Origin: Zoogloeaceae bacterium
GTDB lineage: Bacteria > Pseudomonadota > Gammaproteobacteria > Burkholderiales > Rhodocyclaceae
Length of the DNA: 17,848 nucleotides
NCBI GenBank assembly: GCA_015657735.1
Contig: SSSX01000035.1
Span: 1 to 17,848 of the forward strand
Direction: 5' to 3'
In this document: in pieces, positions 7,498 to 13,583 of the stretch
How the letters are laid out: the number at the start of each line of letters is the position of its first letter
Numbering within the stretch: position 1 is the first letter of the stretch
Notes under the pieces: generated by a model
Told to the model about the DNA's origin: nothing
Seen by the model: only the letters and a program-made list of their open reading frames with translations
Databases searched by the model: none
Translations under genes and position numbers: made by a program

Positions 7498-8778
7498 TCA
7501 GGCCTTGATGACTTCGAACTTGTCCTTCACCGGCACCGCCGGCGCGAGGCTGTTCTCGACGACGACCAGCTCGAAGCCCTTGGCGGTCTTCTTCCACTGG
7601 CCGCCGACCAGCGGCGTCTTGGCGACGTTGGGCACCGGACCCTTCCTGAAGTTGACCGGGCCGACGATGGTGTTGAGGTTGGTGTCGCGGATCGCGTTGC
7701 GGATCGATTCCGGCTTGAGGTCGGCGGCGCGCTTCAGCGCGTCGATGGCGACCTCGAAGAGCGAATGCTTGAAGGCCAGCGGCATCGCCCACGGCCGGCC
7801 GGTGGCCTGGGTGTAGGCGGCGGCCAGCTGGGCCGACGAAACGCCGGTCAGGCTGGAGCTGAACGGATGCACCGGCGACCACCACACTTCGACCGACAGC
7901 CCGTTGGCGCGCGGACCGAAGGACTGCACCGCAGCGGGGAATTCGGTCGCCTTGGCGGCGGTCACGATCTTCGGCTTGAAGCCCTGCTGGCCGGCCTGGG
8001 CCCAGAAATTGGCGAAGTCCGGCGGCGGCAGCACGCCGGTGACGATCTCGACGTTGTTCTTCTTGAACTCGGCGATGTAGGCCGAAAAATCGTCGGCCGG
8101 CGACTGGAAGCGGCCCTTGTCGACGAGCTTGAAGCCCTTTTGCGCGAGCACCGGCGGAAAGCCGAGCTTGGCGTCGCCCCACGCATTACCGTCGGAATCG
8201 TTGGGGAACAGGGCGCCGACGACCTTGTTGGTCGGCAGCTGGCCCCACAGGCTGGTGAACACGCCGATGACGTCCTCGAGACCCCAGAAGAAATGGTAGG
8301 TCCACTCGAAACCGGTCTTCGGATTGCCGCCGCGGCCGAAGAAGTGGGGCTGCCACGGCGTGTCGTTGGTCACGCAGGGCACGCCGTTCAGCTCGCACTG
8401 GTCGGCCACCGGGTTGGTGGTGGCCGGCGTCGAGCCGGCGACGACGATGTTCACCTTGTCTTTGAGGATCAGTTCGGAGGTCGCATCGGCGGCGCGGTTG
8501 GAATTGGACTGCGAATCCTTGACGACGAACTCCACCGCGTAGGTCTTGCCGCCGACCTTGATGCCGCCGGCCAGCGCCTTCTTCATTTCGCCGAGGGTAA
8601 ACGCGTCGGGCTCGGCGAACACCGCGAGGGGGCCGGTCTGCGGGCTGACGTAGCCGATCTTGATCGTGTTGGGCGCGGCGTGCACCCACGGGGCGGGCAG
8701 CAGCGTCCCGGCGGCGAGGCCGCCCAGCGCCTTGACGACGTTGCGGCGACCGTTGTCGACCTCGAACTGGTTGCTCAT
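7498..8778 (-). CDS. Periplasmic substrate-binding protein of a Liv-type ABC importer, Tat-like leader
   Basis: This protein of 426 residues belongs to the type I periplasmic binding proteins of the Liv/amide/urea group. The mature part begins IKIGYVSPQTGPLAVFAEPD, the usual opening of the family. The leader reads GRRNVVKALGGLAAGTLLPAPWVHA, with a twin-arginine-like RR at 11-12, a modest hydrophobic stretch and a likely cleavage after A34. No lipobox Cys is seen. Binding to an amino acid, amide or other small acid is possible; I cannot say which. A segment with two Cys (QCELNGVPC) and the aromatic run HFFGRGG...WTYHFFWGLED are notable. The start is supported by a strong AAGGAGGAG site. It is the first gene of the operon, downstream of the promoter at 8965-8993. 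Confidence 0.9.
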   Translation of the reverse strand: MSNQFEVDNGRRNVVKALGGLAAGTLLPAPWVHAAPNTIKIGYVSPQTGPLAVFAEPDAFTLGEMKKALAGGIKVGGKTYAVEFVVKDSQSNSNRAADATSELILKDKVNIVVAGSTPATTNPVADQCELNGVPCVTNDTPWQPHFFGRGGNPKTGFEWTYHFFWGLEDVIGVFTSLWGQLPTNKVVGALFPNDSDGNAWGDAKLGFPPVLAQKGFKLVDKGRFQSPADDFSAYIAEFKKNNVEIVTGVLPPPDFANFWAQAGQQGFKPKIVTAAKATEFPAAVQSFGPRANGLSVEVWWSPVHPFSSSLTGVSSAQLAAAYTQATGRPWAMPLAFKHSLFEVAIDALKRAADLKPESIRNAIRDTNLNTIVGPVNFRKGPVPNVAKTPLVGGQWKKTAKGFELVVVENSLAPAVPVKDKFEVIKA

Positions 8779-8960
8779 GTCTCCTCCTTTTTTGCGGTGG
8801 TGCCCGTGGCCGGGCTGGAATGTTTTCGTTATATGCGCCAGTGGCCGGTACGACCGGGCTGCGCCGGGTGATGACCCGCTGTCTCCTCGTGCGGGCTTGT
8901 TTTGGTGGCGTCGTGCAGCGGTCGTTGCGGCCGGACAGTTAGTTCAGTCTAGCGTTATTT

Positions 8961-9005
8961 TTGCAATATCTCGAGATTAACACATCTTATCAAGAGATAA
9001 ATGCA
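8961..9005. repeat. Nested AT-rich palindromes in the liv promoter
   Basis: Three symmetric elements overlap. ATCTCGAGAT (8968-8977) is a perfect 10-base palindrome. TTATC-AAGA-GATAA (8987-9000) is a 5-bp inverted repeat. TTGCAATATCTC (8961-8972) and GAGATAAATGCA (8994-9005) form an imperfect outer inverted repeat. They lie on and between the predicted -35 and -10 elements of the liv promoter, which is where an operator would act. The regulator is unknown; the divergent HTH-receiver gene is one candidate. Confidence 0.55.
8965..8993 (-). promoter_or_regulatory. Predicted sigma70-type promoter of the Liv-hemerythrin operon
   Basis: On the minus strand TTGATA (8993-8988; consensus TTGACA, 5 of 6) is separated by exactly 17 bases from GATATT (8970-8965; consensus TATAAT, 4 of 6). 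Transcription would start near 8957, giving a leader of about 180 bases before the binding-protein ATG. The spacing and the AT-rich setting make this the best promoter in the window. Confidence 0.6.
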
Positions 9006-9249
9006 GTAAATCGTGTCCGCTTCCCGACGTGGCCGAGGTCGTCGGCGGGCCGCAGCCGTCATCACCGCCGCGCCCGGGGCGGCGCGCTGCGACACTCGCG
9101 TTACTGCGCAAGCCTCACGCGGGGCGGGAGTCCGATGTTCGGGGGCTGACAGGTTCCGTGGAGGCGGGCGATGCGCACGTCGAAAAACCGGCTCGGTTTG
9201 CCGGAAAAGTGCCAATCAGACCGTCTTGAATTTGGCTTTATTGCTGATT

Positions 9250-9277
9250 TTGATGAAGGCCGGCGGCTGGTTACACT
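9250..9277 (+). promoter_or_regulatory. Candidate promoter of the HTH-receiver regulator
   Basis: TTGATG (9250-9255) is followed after 16 bases by TACACT (9272-9277), a plausible sigma70 pair lying about 125 bases before the ATG. A second, weaker candidate is TTGGTT (9332-9337) with TAAACT (9354-9359), also 16 bases apart. The sequence does not decide between them. Confidence 0.35.
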
Positions 9278-9401
9278 GTTTTGATAACCGCTGCCGTTCT
9301 GCCAGAATGCAGCCCATGTCGGTGCCCGGGCTTGGTTTCGTGTCATTCCCGGCTAAACTGATACCATCGTCGCTATTCTGTTCTTTCCGCTCCACTGACC
9401 C

Positions 9402-10025
9402 ATGGCCGTTACGCCCGAATCGCCTGAAAAGGAATATTGCAGCACGTCCGAAGCCGCCCAGCGTCTGGGCCTGTCTTTGGGTACCGTCCAGCAGATGGTC
9501 GAGAACGGCCAACTGGAGGGCTGGAAGACTGCGGGCGGGCATCGGCGCATCCGGGTCAGTTCCATCGAGGAGTTCCGTGCCCGCTCGATGGCCGGCGGCG
9601 GACAGAGTCAGGCGCGCCCGGCGGCCAACTGCCTGCAGGTGCTGGTGGCCGAGGACGATCGCATCCTCCAGAAGCTTTATGAGCACACCCTCGGCTCGTG
9701 GGGCCTGCCGCTGCAGGTGCGCATGGTGTCGAGCGGGATCGACGGCCTGCTGGAGATCGGCCGCGTGCCGCCCGATCTGCTGATCACCGACCTGCGCATG
9801 CCGGGGATCGACGGTTTCGAGATGATCCGTCGCCTGCGCGCCGACCCGCAGCTGCAGGAGCTCGACATCGTCGTCGTCAGCGGCCTGACCGAGGAGGAAA
9901 TCCTCGAGAACGGCGGCTTGCCGCCGGACGTCATCTTCTATAGTAAGCCGGTGCCCTTCCGTGAGCTGAAGGGCTATGTCCAGGCCAAGTTCATGGCCAT
10001 GCAGCGCCGCGGCCGCGCCGCCTGA
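9402..10025 (+). CDS. Orphan regulator: N-terminal excisionase/MerR-type HTH plus C-terminal receiver domain
   Basis: The protein has 207 residues. Residues about 11-62 form an excisionase/MerR-like DNA-binding domain: CSTSEAAQRLGLSLGTVQQM is the helix-turn-helix and GWKTAGGHRRIRVSSIEEF is the wing and following strand typical of that family. A short Gly/Ser linker (64-75) leads to a receiver domain (about 78-200) with the acidic pair E84-D85-D86, phosphoacceptor D130 in DLRMPG, S160 and K182 in YSKPVP, so phosphotransfer chemistry looks intact. This order is the reverse of the usual receiver-then-DNA-binding layout. No kinase lies in the window. The ATG at 9402 lacks a clear Shine-Dalgarno sequence, but the next in-frame ATG would cut into the HTH. 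It is divergent from the Liv operon and convergent with hox; its targets are unknown. Confidence 0.88.
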   Translation: MAVTPESPEKEYCSTSEAAQRLGLSLGTVQQMVENGQLEGWKTAGGHRRIRVSSIEEFRARSMAGGGQSQARPAANCLQVLVAEDDRILQKLYEHTLGSWGLPLQVRMVSSGIDGLLEIGRVPPDLLITDLRMPGIDGFEMIRRLRADPQLQELDIVVVSGLTEEEILENGGLPPDVIFYSKPVPFRELKGYVQAKFMAMQRRGRAA

Positions 10026-10062
10026 ACGGCCTGCATCCTTCCTCCGTTTCGCGTCTTCCGCT

Positions 10063-10083
10063 CGCCGGCACCCTTTGCCGGCG
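10063..10083 (+). terminator. Hairpin downstream of the HTH-receiver gene
   Basis: A perfect 8-bp stem, CGCCGGCA (10063-10070) and TGCCGGCG (10076-10083), has a CCCTT loop and lies about 38 bases after the stop codon. No T-run follows directly; the nearest is T7 at 10139-10145. It may be a terminator or an mRNA 3' end stabiliser. Confidence 0.45.
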
Positions 10084-10200
10084 TAGTTACGTCCTGGTCA
10101 CCCACCGCCCGGCGGGACGAGAGTGAGCCCGGTCGTGATTTTTTTCCCACTGCGGGTGTTCGGGCGATGCCGTCGTGGCGTCCGCGGAATCGCATTTTTC

Positions 10201-10274
10201 ATAAAATTTCGTTAAATCGTCATGCTGTCCGGTCGTGCCGGCGGCAGCCGTGCGGCGATTAATGAAAATTTTAT
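10201..10274. repeat. Imperfect AT-rich inverted repeat
   Basis: The 19-base left arm at 10201-10219 (ATAAAATTT...AAATCG) pairs with the reverse complement of 10256-10274 at 15 of 19 positions. The two arms are separated by 36 GC-rich bases that include GCCGGCGGCAGCCG. It could form a large cruciform or hairpin, or be a protein-binding site. No transposase or duplicated target site is seen. Confidence 0.45.
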
Positions 10275-10294
10275 TCACATATCCCGTTTTCGTG

Positions 10295-10323
10295 AAAAAC
10301 GCAAAATTGTTTATCGTTTTGCG
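10295..10323 (-). terminator. Rho-independent terminator of the hox operon
   Basis: On the minus strand CGCAAAA (10323-10317), a 10-base loop and TTTTGCG (10306-10300) are followed at once by TTTTT (10299-10295). It begins 15 bases after the hoxW stop codon. The stem is AU-rich, so efficiency may be moderate. Confidence 0.6.
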
Positions 10324-10338
10324 GGGATTTTGTGATTT

Positions 10339-10848
10339 TCAGGCAGCGCTGCCGCCTGCTGCGCGATGAGCAGAATCGCCGGGCGTTGCCAGCTGGCGCC
10401 AGCGTTCGGCGTCGGCGTCGGCGAGGCGCTCGGCCAGCAGCGCGCGGGCGGCGTCGAGGTGGCGCCGCGCGGCGGCGCTCAGATCGTGGCCCAGGCCGAA
10501 ATCCTCGCCGCGCACGCACAGCACGAAAGCCGGCGGCGGCGGGGTGCCGCGGATGTCGGCGAACACCTGCAGCACCGCCTCGGGCGCCAGCGCGTGGGAG
10601 CTGACCGGGCGGCCGGCGTGCGGCCCGGTTTCGCGAAACTCGAACGGCGCCGGGGTGCCGGTGCCGGCGTCGATGAACAGCGCGAGCGCGTGACCGTCGA
10701 GGTCGAGGGCGTGTTCGACCTGCAGCTGGAAGTCGCCGACGAGCTGTACGTGCGGCAGCTGCCAGCGTTCCAGTTCGGCCAGCAGCAGTGGGCCGAGCGC
10801 GTCGTCGCCCCGCGACGGGTTGCCGACCGCGAACACCACCACCGACAT
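10339..10848 (-). CDS. hoxW: Hydrogenase maturation endopeptidase HoxW (peptidase M52 family)
   Basis: This cytoplasmic endopeptidase of 169 residues would remove the C-terminal extension of HoxH once nickel is inserted. The N-terminus VVVFAVGNPSRGDDALGP carries the M52 nickel-sensing motif GNxxxGDD (D15-D16). Further candidate metal ligands are D60 in FIDAGTGTPAP and H85 in VSSHALAPE, matching the acidic/acidic/His set of HybD-type proteases. The ATG at 10848 lies 5 bases after the hoxH stop with only a weak GAG ribosome site, suggesting coupled translation. It is the last gene of the hox operon. The C-terminus is Ala/Arg-rich and poorly conserved-looking. Confidence 0.92.
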   Translation of the reverse strand: MSVVVFAVGNPSRGDDALGPLLLAELERWQLPHVQLVGDFQLQVEHALDLDGHALALFIDAGTGTPAPFEFRETGPHAGRPVSSHALAPEAVLQVFADIRGTPPPPAFVLCVRGEDFGLGHDLSAAARRHLDAARALLAERLADADAERWRQLATPGDSAHRAAGGSAA

Positions 10849-10853
10849 GGCGC

Positions 10854-12320
10854 TCAGCCTCCGCTCGTCGCGCGGTCGACCAGCTGCCCGCCGGCATCGA
10901 GCAGTTCGACCGCCAGCGGCATCTTGCCGAGCGCGTGGGTGGCGCACGACAGGCACGGGTCGAAGGCGCGGATGGCCACCTCGATGTGGTTGAGCAGCCC
11001 TTCGGTGAGCTGGCGGCCGTCGAGGTAGCGGCGGGCGACCTGGCGTACCGCTTCGTTCATCGCCTGGTTGTTGTGGGTGGTGGACACGATCAGGTTGCAG
11101 TAGCTGACCAGATCGTCGTCGCCGACGCGGTAGTGGTGGATCAGGGTGCCGCGCGGCGCTTCGATGATGCCGACCCCTTCGCGCCCGCGCTCGCCGTCGG
11201 CCAGGCGGTCGTCGGAGAGGATGTCGGGATCGTCGAGGAGGTCGCGGATGACTTCGGCGGCGTGGAGCATTTCGATCATCCGCGCCCAGTGGTAGGCCAG
11301 CGGTGCGTGGACCGGTTCGCCTTCGCCGTGGGCGATGAAGGCTTCGCGCTCGGCCTCGGCCTGTTCGCTGGGGATGAAGTCGCAGTTCTGCACCCGGGCC
11401 AGCGGGCCGACCTTGTACCAGCCTTTCGCCGGGCCGAGCTCGGCGACGTAGGGGAACTTCATGTAGCTCCACGGCTTGATCTCTTCGCGCAGGAAGTGAT
11501 CGTAGTCCTCGCAGCGCAGCCCGTCGCGGACGATCAGGCCGCGGGCGTCGCGCAGGCGCAGGTGACCGTCGTAGAGATCCATCGCGCCGTCGGCGCGCAC
11601 GAGGCTGAACAGGTGGCTGCGGAACAGGCCGAACTCGTCGTACAGCGAGCGGTTGCTTTCGTGGAGGCGGCGCGCCAGGTGCACCGCGTCGCGGCTCCAG
11701 CGGATGATCTGGTCGGCCTCGTGGCGCAGTGCGTCGCGCTCGGCCGGGCTGACGGATTTGTTCACCCCGCCGGGAATCGCGCCGGTGCCGTGCACCCGCT
11801 TGCCGGCGGTGACGCGGATCACCTCCTGGCCGAACTTGCGCAGCAACACGCCCTGCCGGGCCACTTCGGGGTAGGCGCTGGCGATGCCGACGATGTTGCG
11901 CTGCTGGACCGGCGATTCGAAACCGAACAGCAGGTCGGGCGACGACAGGTGGAAGAAGTGCAGCGCGTGAGACTGGAGGATCTGGCCGTAGTGCATCAGG
12001 CGGCGGATCTTCTCGGCGGTGGGCGTGATGGCGAGTGCGCCGACGACCGGGTCGAGGGCCTTGGCGGCGGCCAGGTGGTGGCTCACCGGGCAGATGCCGC
12101 ACAGGCGCTGCACCATCACCGGTACTTCCCAGTAGGGGCGGCCCTGGATGAATTTCTCGAAGCCGCGGAACTCGACGATGTGCAGGCGTGCCTCCTTGAC
12201 GTGGCCGGCGTCGTCGAGCAGCAGCGTGACCTTGCCGTGGCCCTCGACGCGGGACACGGGATCGATGGCGACGCGCCGCAGGTTTTCGCGATCGGTGGCG
12301 GTTTCCAGTTCGAAGCTCAT
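10854..12320 (-). CDS. hoxH: NAD-reducing [NiFe] hydrogenase large subunit HoxH
   Basis: HoxH carries the Ni-Fe active site where H2 is split or formed. The protein has 488 residues. The N-terminal metal-ligand motif RLCGICPVSHHLAAAKALD supplies Cys 74 and 77, and the C-terminal motif DPCLSCATH supplies Cys 456 and 459. Both match group 3d enzymes. About 26 residues follow H462 (ALGKMPLAVELL...), the expected peptide removed by HoxW. The N-terminus has about 10 to 12 residues (ELETATDREN) before the conserved VAIDPVSRVEGHGKV, more than I recall for Cupriavidus HoxH; no better internal start is visible. The gene starts 10 bases after hoxY and is followed by hoxW. It acts in the cytoplasm; no Tat signal is needed or seen. 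Confidence 0.97.
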   Translation of the reverse strand: MSFELETATDRENLRRVAIDPVSRVEGHGKVTLLLDDAGHVKEARLHIVEFRGFEKFIQGRPYWEVPVMVQRLCGICPVSHHLAAAKALDPVVGALAITPTAEKIRRLMHYGQILQSHALHFFHLSSPDLLFGFESPVQQRNIVGIASAYPEVARQGVLLRKFGQEVIRVTAGKRVHGTGAIPGGVNKSVSPAERDALRHEADQIIRWSRDAVHLARRLHESNRSLYDEFGLFRSHLFSLVRADGAMDLYDGHLRLRDARGLIVRDGLRCEDYDHFLREEIKPWSYMKFPYVAELGPAKGWYKVGPLARVQNCDFIPSEQAEAEREAFIAHGEGEPVHAPLAYHWARMIEMLHAAEVIRDLLDDPDILSDDRLADGERGREGVGIIEAPRGTLIHHYRVGDDDLVSYCNLIVSTTHNNQAMNEAVRQVARRYLDGRQLTEGLLNHIEVAIRAFDPCLSCATHALGKMPLAVELLDAGGQLVDRATSGG

Positions 12321-12330
12321 GGCGCGGTTC

Positions 12331-12882
12331 TCAGTCGTAGTGCAGCAGGTCGCCGGTGAGCCGCGGCGTGCGGCCGGCGATCAGGTCGGTGAGGAACTTC
12401 CAGATCGCCGGGCCGGACGGCGGGCAGCCGGGGATGAAGTAATCGACGCGGACGACCTCGTGGATCGGATGCACCTGGTCGAGCGGCAGCGGCAGCTCGG
12501 GGTCGTTGGGAATCTGGCCGTTCTCGATGCCGGGGCGGAACTGGTAGACCTCGCGCAGGCATTCCGACAGCGACAGATGGTTGCGCTGCGCCGGCAGGCC
12601 GCCGGTCACCGCGCAGGCGCCCAGCGCGATCAGCGTCTTGCAGTTGCGCCGGAACTCGCGCAGCACGTGCACGTTCTCGGCGTTGCACACGCCGCCTTCG
12701 ATGAGGCCGATGTCGCAGGGGCCGACGTCCTTGATGTCGGTGAGGGGCGAGCGGTCGAATTCGATCAGGTTGACCAGTTCGAACAGGTGCTCGTCGATGT
12801 CGAGGAAGGACATGTGGCAGCCGAAGCAGCCGGCCAGCGAGCAGGTGGCGACGCGCAGCTTGCGGGGGGCGACGGGGCTCAT
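12331..12882 (-). CDS. hoxY: NAD-reducing hydrogenase small subunit HoxY
   Basis: HoxY forms the hydrogenase half with HoxH and holds the proximal [4Fe-4S] cluster that passes electrons to HoxU. The 183-residue protein begins with LRVATCSLAGCFGCHMSFLD, giving Cys 14, 19 and 22. Later Cys are in EGGVCNAENV, GACAVTGGLPAQRN and IPGCPPSGPAIW, the usual order in group 3 small subunits. No signal peptide is present, fitting a cytoplasmic enzyme, and the extended C-terminal cluster domain of membrane-bound hydrogenases is absent. The ATG at 12882 overlaps the hoxU stop by 4 bases, with AAGGAA upstream. Confidence 0.96.
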   Translation of the reverse strand: MSPVAPRKLRVATCSLAGCFGCHMSFLDIDEHLFELVNLIEFDRSPLTDIKDVGPCDIGLIEGGVCNAENVHVLREFRRNCKTLIALGACAVTGGLPAQRNHLSLSECLREVYQFRPGIENGQIPNDPELPLPLDQVHPIHEVVRVDYFIPGCPPSGPAIWKFLTDLIAGRTPRLTGDLLHYD

Positions 12883-13583
12883 GGCGATTCCTTGAGGGTC
12901 TGGGCGCTGATCGTCGCGACGTCGAACTTCCGTTCGCCGATCGGCACCGCGAAGCCGACCCGCTTGTGCAGGATCACGCCGACCGGGCAGATGCGGGCGG
13001 CGAGGTCGTCCTTCGAGAAGTCGGTGTCGGCCAGGCGGCCGGATTCGGCATTGACCACCAGGTGTTTCTGGATGCCGCGGCCGGTCAGCGCGAACACCGA
13101 TTTGCCATCGACGTCGCGCGACGCGCGCACGCACAGTTCGCAGAAGATGCAGCGGTTGAAGTCGAGCAGCACGTCGGGGTGGGAGGCGTCGACCGGGCGG
13201 TCGGGAAAGAAGTGGCGGAAGCGCGGCGTGAGCATTTCGTATTCGTAGCCGAGCGCCTGCAGCTCGCAGTTGCCGCTTTTCTCGCAGGACGGGCAGAAGT
13301 GGTTGCCCTCGACGAACAGCATCTGCAGCAGGCCGCGGCGCTCGCCGTTCATCTCGGGGGTGTTGCTCTCGACTTCGGAGCCGTCGCGGGCCGGCGTGGC
13401 GCAGGCCGACACGTGGCGGCCGGCGGCCTTGACGACGCACAGCTTGCAGCTGCCGTGGGGCGGAAAATCCTTGTGCCAGCACAGGCTGGGGATGTAGTGG
13501 CCGGCGGCGCGGGCGGCCTCGAGGATGGTCTGGCCTTCCTCGAAGGGCACCGGCTGGCCGTCGAGGAGAAACTGTTTGCTCAT
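12879..13583 (-). CDS. hoxU: NAD-reducing hydrogenase diaphorase subunit HoxU
   Basis: HoxU is the iron-sulfur wire between the HoxF FMN site and HoxY. In 234 residues it shows a ferredoxin-like [2Fe-2S] set (Cys 35, 46, 49, 61 in SLCWHKDFPPHGSCKLC...SACAT), a His-Cys3 [4Fe-4S] motif (EGNHFCPSCEKSGNCELQ) and a further [4Fe-4S] motif NRCIFCELCVRAS with a distal Cys in RICPVG. This matches the N-terminal part of NuoG. The length equals that recalled for Cupriavidus HoxU. The start ATG overlaps the hoxF stop by 4 bases and has AGGAG upstream; the stop overlaps hoxY. Confidence 0.97.
   Translation of the reverse strand: MSKQFLLDGQPVPFEEGQTILEAARAAGHYIPSLCWHKDFPPHGSCKLCVVKAAGRHVSACATPARDGSEVESNTPEMNGERRGLLQMLFVEGNHFCPSCEKSGNCELQALGYEYEMLTPRFRHFFPDRPVDASHPDVLLDFNRCIFCELCVRASRDVDGKSVFALTGRGIQKHLVVNAESGRLADTDFSKDDLAARICPVGVILHKRVGFAVPIGERKFDVATISAQTLKESP

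Larger units (their letters stand above)
8779..9401. other. 623-base divergent intergenic region between Liv operon and HTH-receiver gene
   Basis: No convincing coding region is seen. The minus-strand leader of the Liv operon (about 8779-8957) has two small stem-loops, CCGGT-ACG-ACCGG near 8845-8857 and CGGGT-GATG-ACCCG at 8865-8878, and ends in the strong ribosome binding site of the binding-protein gene. Positions 8945-9010 are strikingly AT-rich compared with their surroundings and carry the predicted liv promoter and palindromes. From 9011 to about 9225 the DNA is GC-rich without recognisable signals. From 9226 to 9401 it is again richer in AT and probably holds the regulator's promoter. 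Confidence 0.6.
10026..10338. other. 313-base region between convergent regulator and hoxW genes
   Basis: No gene is seen. The left part (10026-10135) is GC-rich and holds a hairpin at 10063-10083. A T7 run follows at 10139-10145. From 10190 to 10338 the DNA is strongly AT-rich, with an imperfect inverted repeat (10201-10274) and a terminator-like stem with a T-tract for the hox transcript (10295-10323). Confidence 0.6.

Noticed and set aside
9011..9225. Possible small gene in the GC-rich part of the divergent intergenic region
   Set aside because: Open frames here are Arg/Ala-rich, lack ribosome sites and have no recognisable motif.
10190..10330. Insertion sequence or attachment site suggested by the AT-rich inverted repeat
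   Set aside because: No transposase, integrase, tRNA or target duplication is visible; kept only as a repeat.
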